Source: Arenibacter algicola (GTDB lineage: Bacteria; Bacteroidota; Bacteroidia; Flavobacteriales; Flavobacteriaceae). Taken from it: a stretch of 64,000 nucleotides of DNA. A program made the translations under genes and the position numbers. Shown here piece by piece: positions 63,985-64,000 of this stretch (its first letter is position 1; each line of letters opens with the position of its first letter). The DNA lies in contig NZ_JAHKPO010000031.1 in the NCBI RefSeq assembly GCF_018860365.1, positions 103,506 through 167,505 on the forward strand, in the 5' to 3' direction. The notes under the pieces were generated by a model. That model searched no databases. It worked only from the letters and a program-made list of their open reading frames with translations, and was not told where the DNA came from.

Positions 63985-64000
63985 GAAGTATAGCGAAGTG

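Noticed and set aside
1..64000. CRISPR arrays, insertion sequences, integrated elements, defence islands
   Set aside because: I saw no regularly spaced repeats, transposase or integrase genes, and no terminal inverted repeats. Gene content is core throughout.

Overview
The window is a chromosomal stretch of a gliding Bacteroidetes bacterium, almost certainly family Flavobacteriaceae; I cannot place the genus. The grounds are the gliding genes gldA, gldB and gldC, Bacteroidetes-type promoter boxes (TAnnTTTG, for example TATATTTG before queA, aroA and mraZ), few Shine-Dalgarno sites, secreted proteins of Bacteroidetes-restricted families (DUF6089, DUF2807), and a dcw cluster without murF. Base composition looks AT-rich (roughly 40 percent GC by eye). 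I see no insertion sequence, prophage, CRISPR array or other sign of recent transfer. Nearly all of it is conserved core genome.

Layout. 1-4.5 kb: a photolyase cut by the window edge, a DUF2797 protein, a GH3-family protein and a small alpha/beta hydrolase-like protein. 4.5-10.1 kb, minus strand: clpX, clpP, tig (protein quality control), a small PF04020-type membrane protein, an esterase-like hydrolase and pdxJ. 10.4-17.6 kb, plus strand: CBS protein, nadK, DUF6089 protein, uppS, bamA and two Skp/OmpH chaperones, an envelope-biogenesis block. 17.8-26.5 kb: a large lipoprotein cytochrome c, an esterase, a mercaptopyruvate sulfurtransferase, a BLUF photoreceptor and a molybdate operon (modA, di-Mop protein, modB, modC). 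26.5-31.9 kb: gldA, then divergently an aromatic amino acid operon (prephenate dehydratase, aminotransferase, prephenate dehydrogenase, DAHP synthase-chorismate mutase). 32.2-47.4 kb: a DUF2807 protein, rsgA-dtd-mazG-like, aroA, queA, rlmN, a polyprenyl synthase, dnaG, an orphan response regulator, nadE, gldBC, engB and a hydrolase. 47.7-63.8 kb: the dcw cluster mraZ-rsmH-ftsL-ftsI-murE-mraY-murD-ftsW-murG-murC-ftsQ-ftsA-ftsZ, then a GatB/YqeY protein and a tRNA-Arg(UCG).

The most interesting signal lies in the otherwise empty 478-base gap between gldA and the aromatic operon. A 23-codon reading frame at 27683-27754 has seven Phe codons (three consecutive), two Tyr and one Trp. It is followed 24 bases later by a strong intrinsic terminator, and the 5' arm of that terminator can pair instead with the end of the leader frame. 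This is the layout of a classical ribosome-stalling attenuator, here controlling phenylalanine/tyrosine biosynthesis. The prephenate dehydratase it precedes has an altered Phe-binding motif (QSLP in place of ESRP).

Other notable points: a DnaG primase that has lost all four zinc ligands; a NarL-type regulator whose phosphoacceptor Asp is Glu; a tRNA-Arg with two tertiary pairs switched together to A-U (15-48 and 19-56); an FtsZ with a long acidic linker and no recognisable canonical C-terminal peptide; and a transpeptidase with a PASTA domain.
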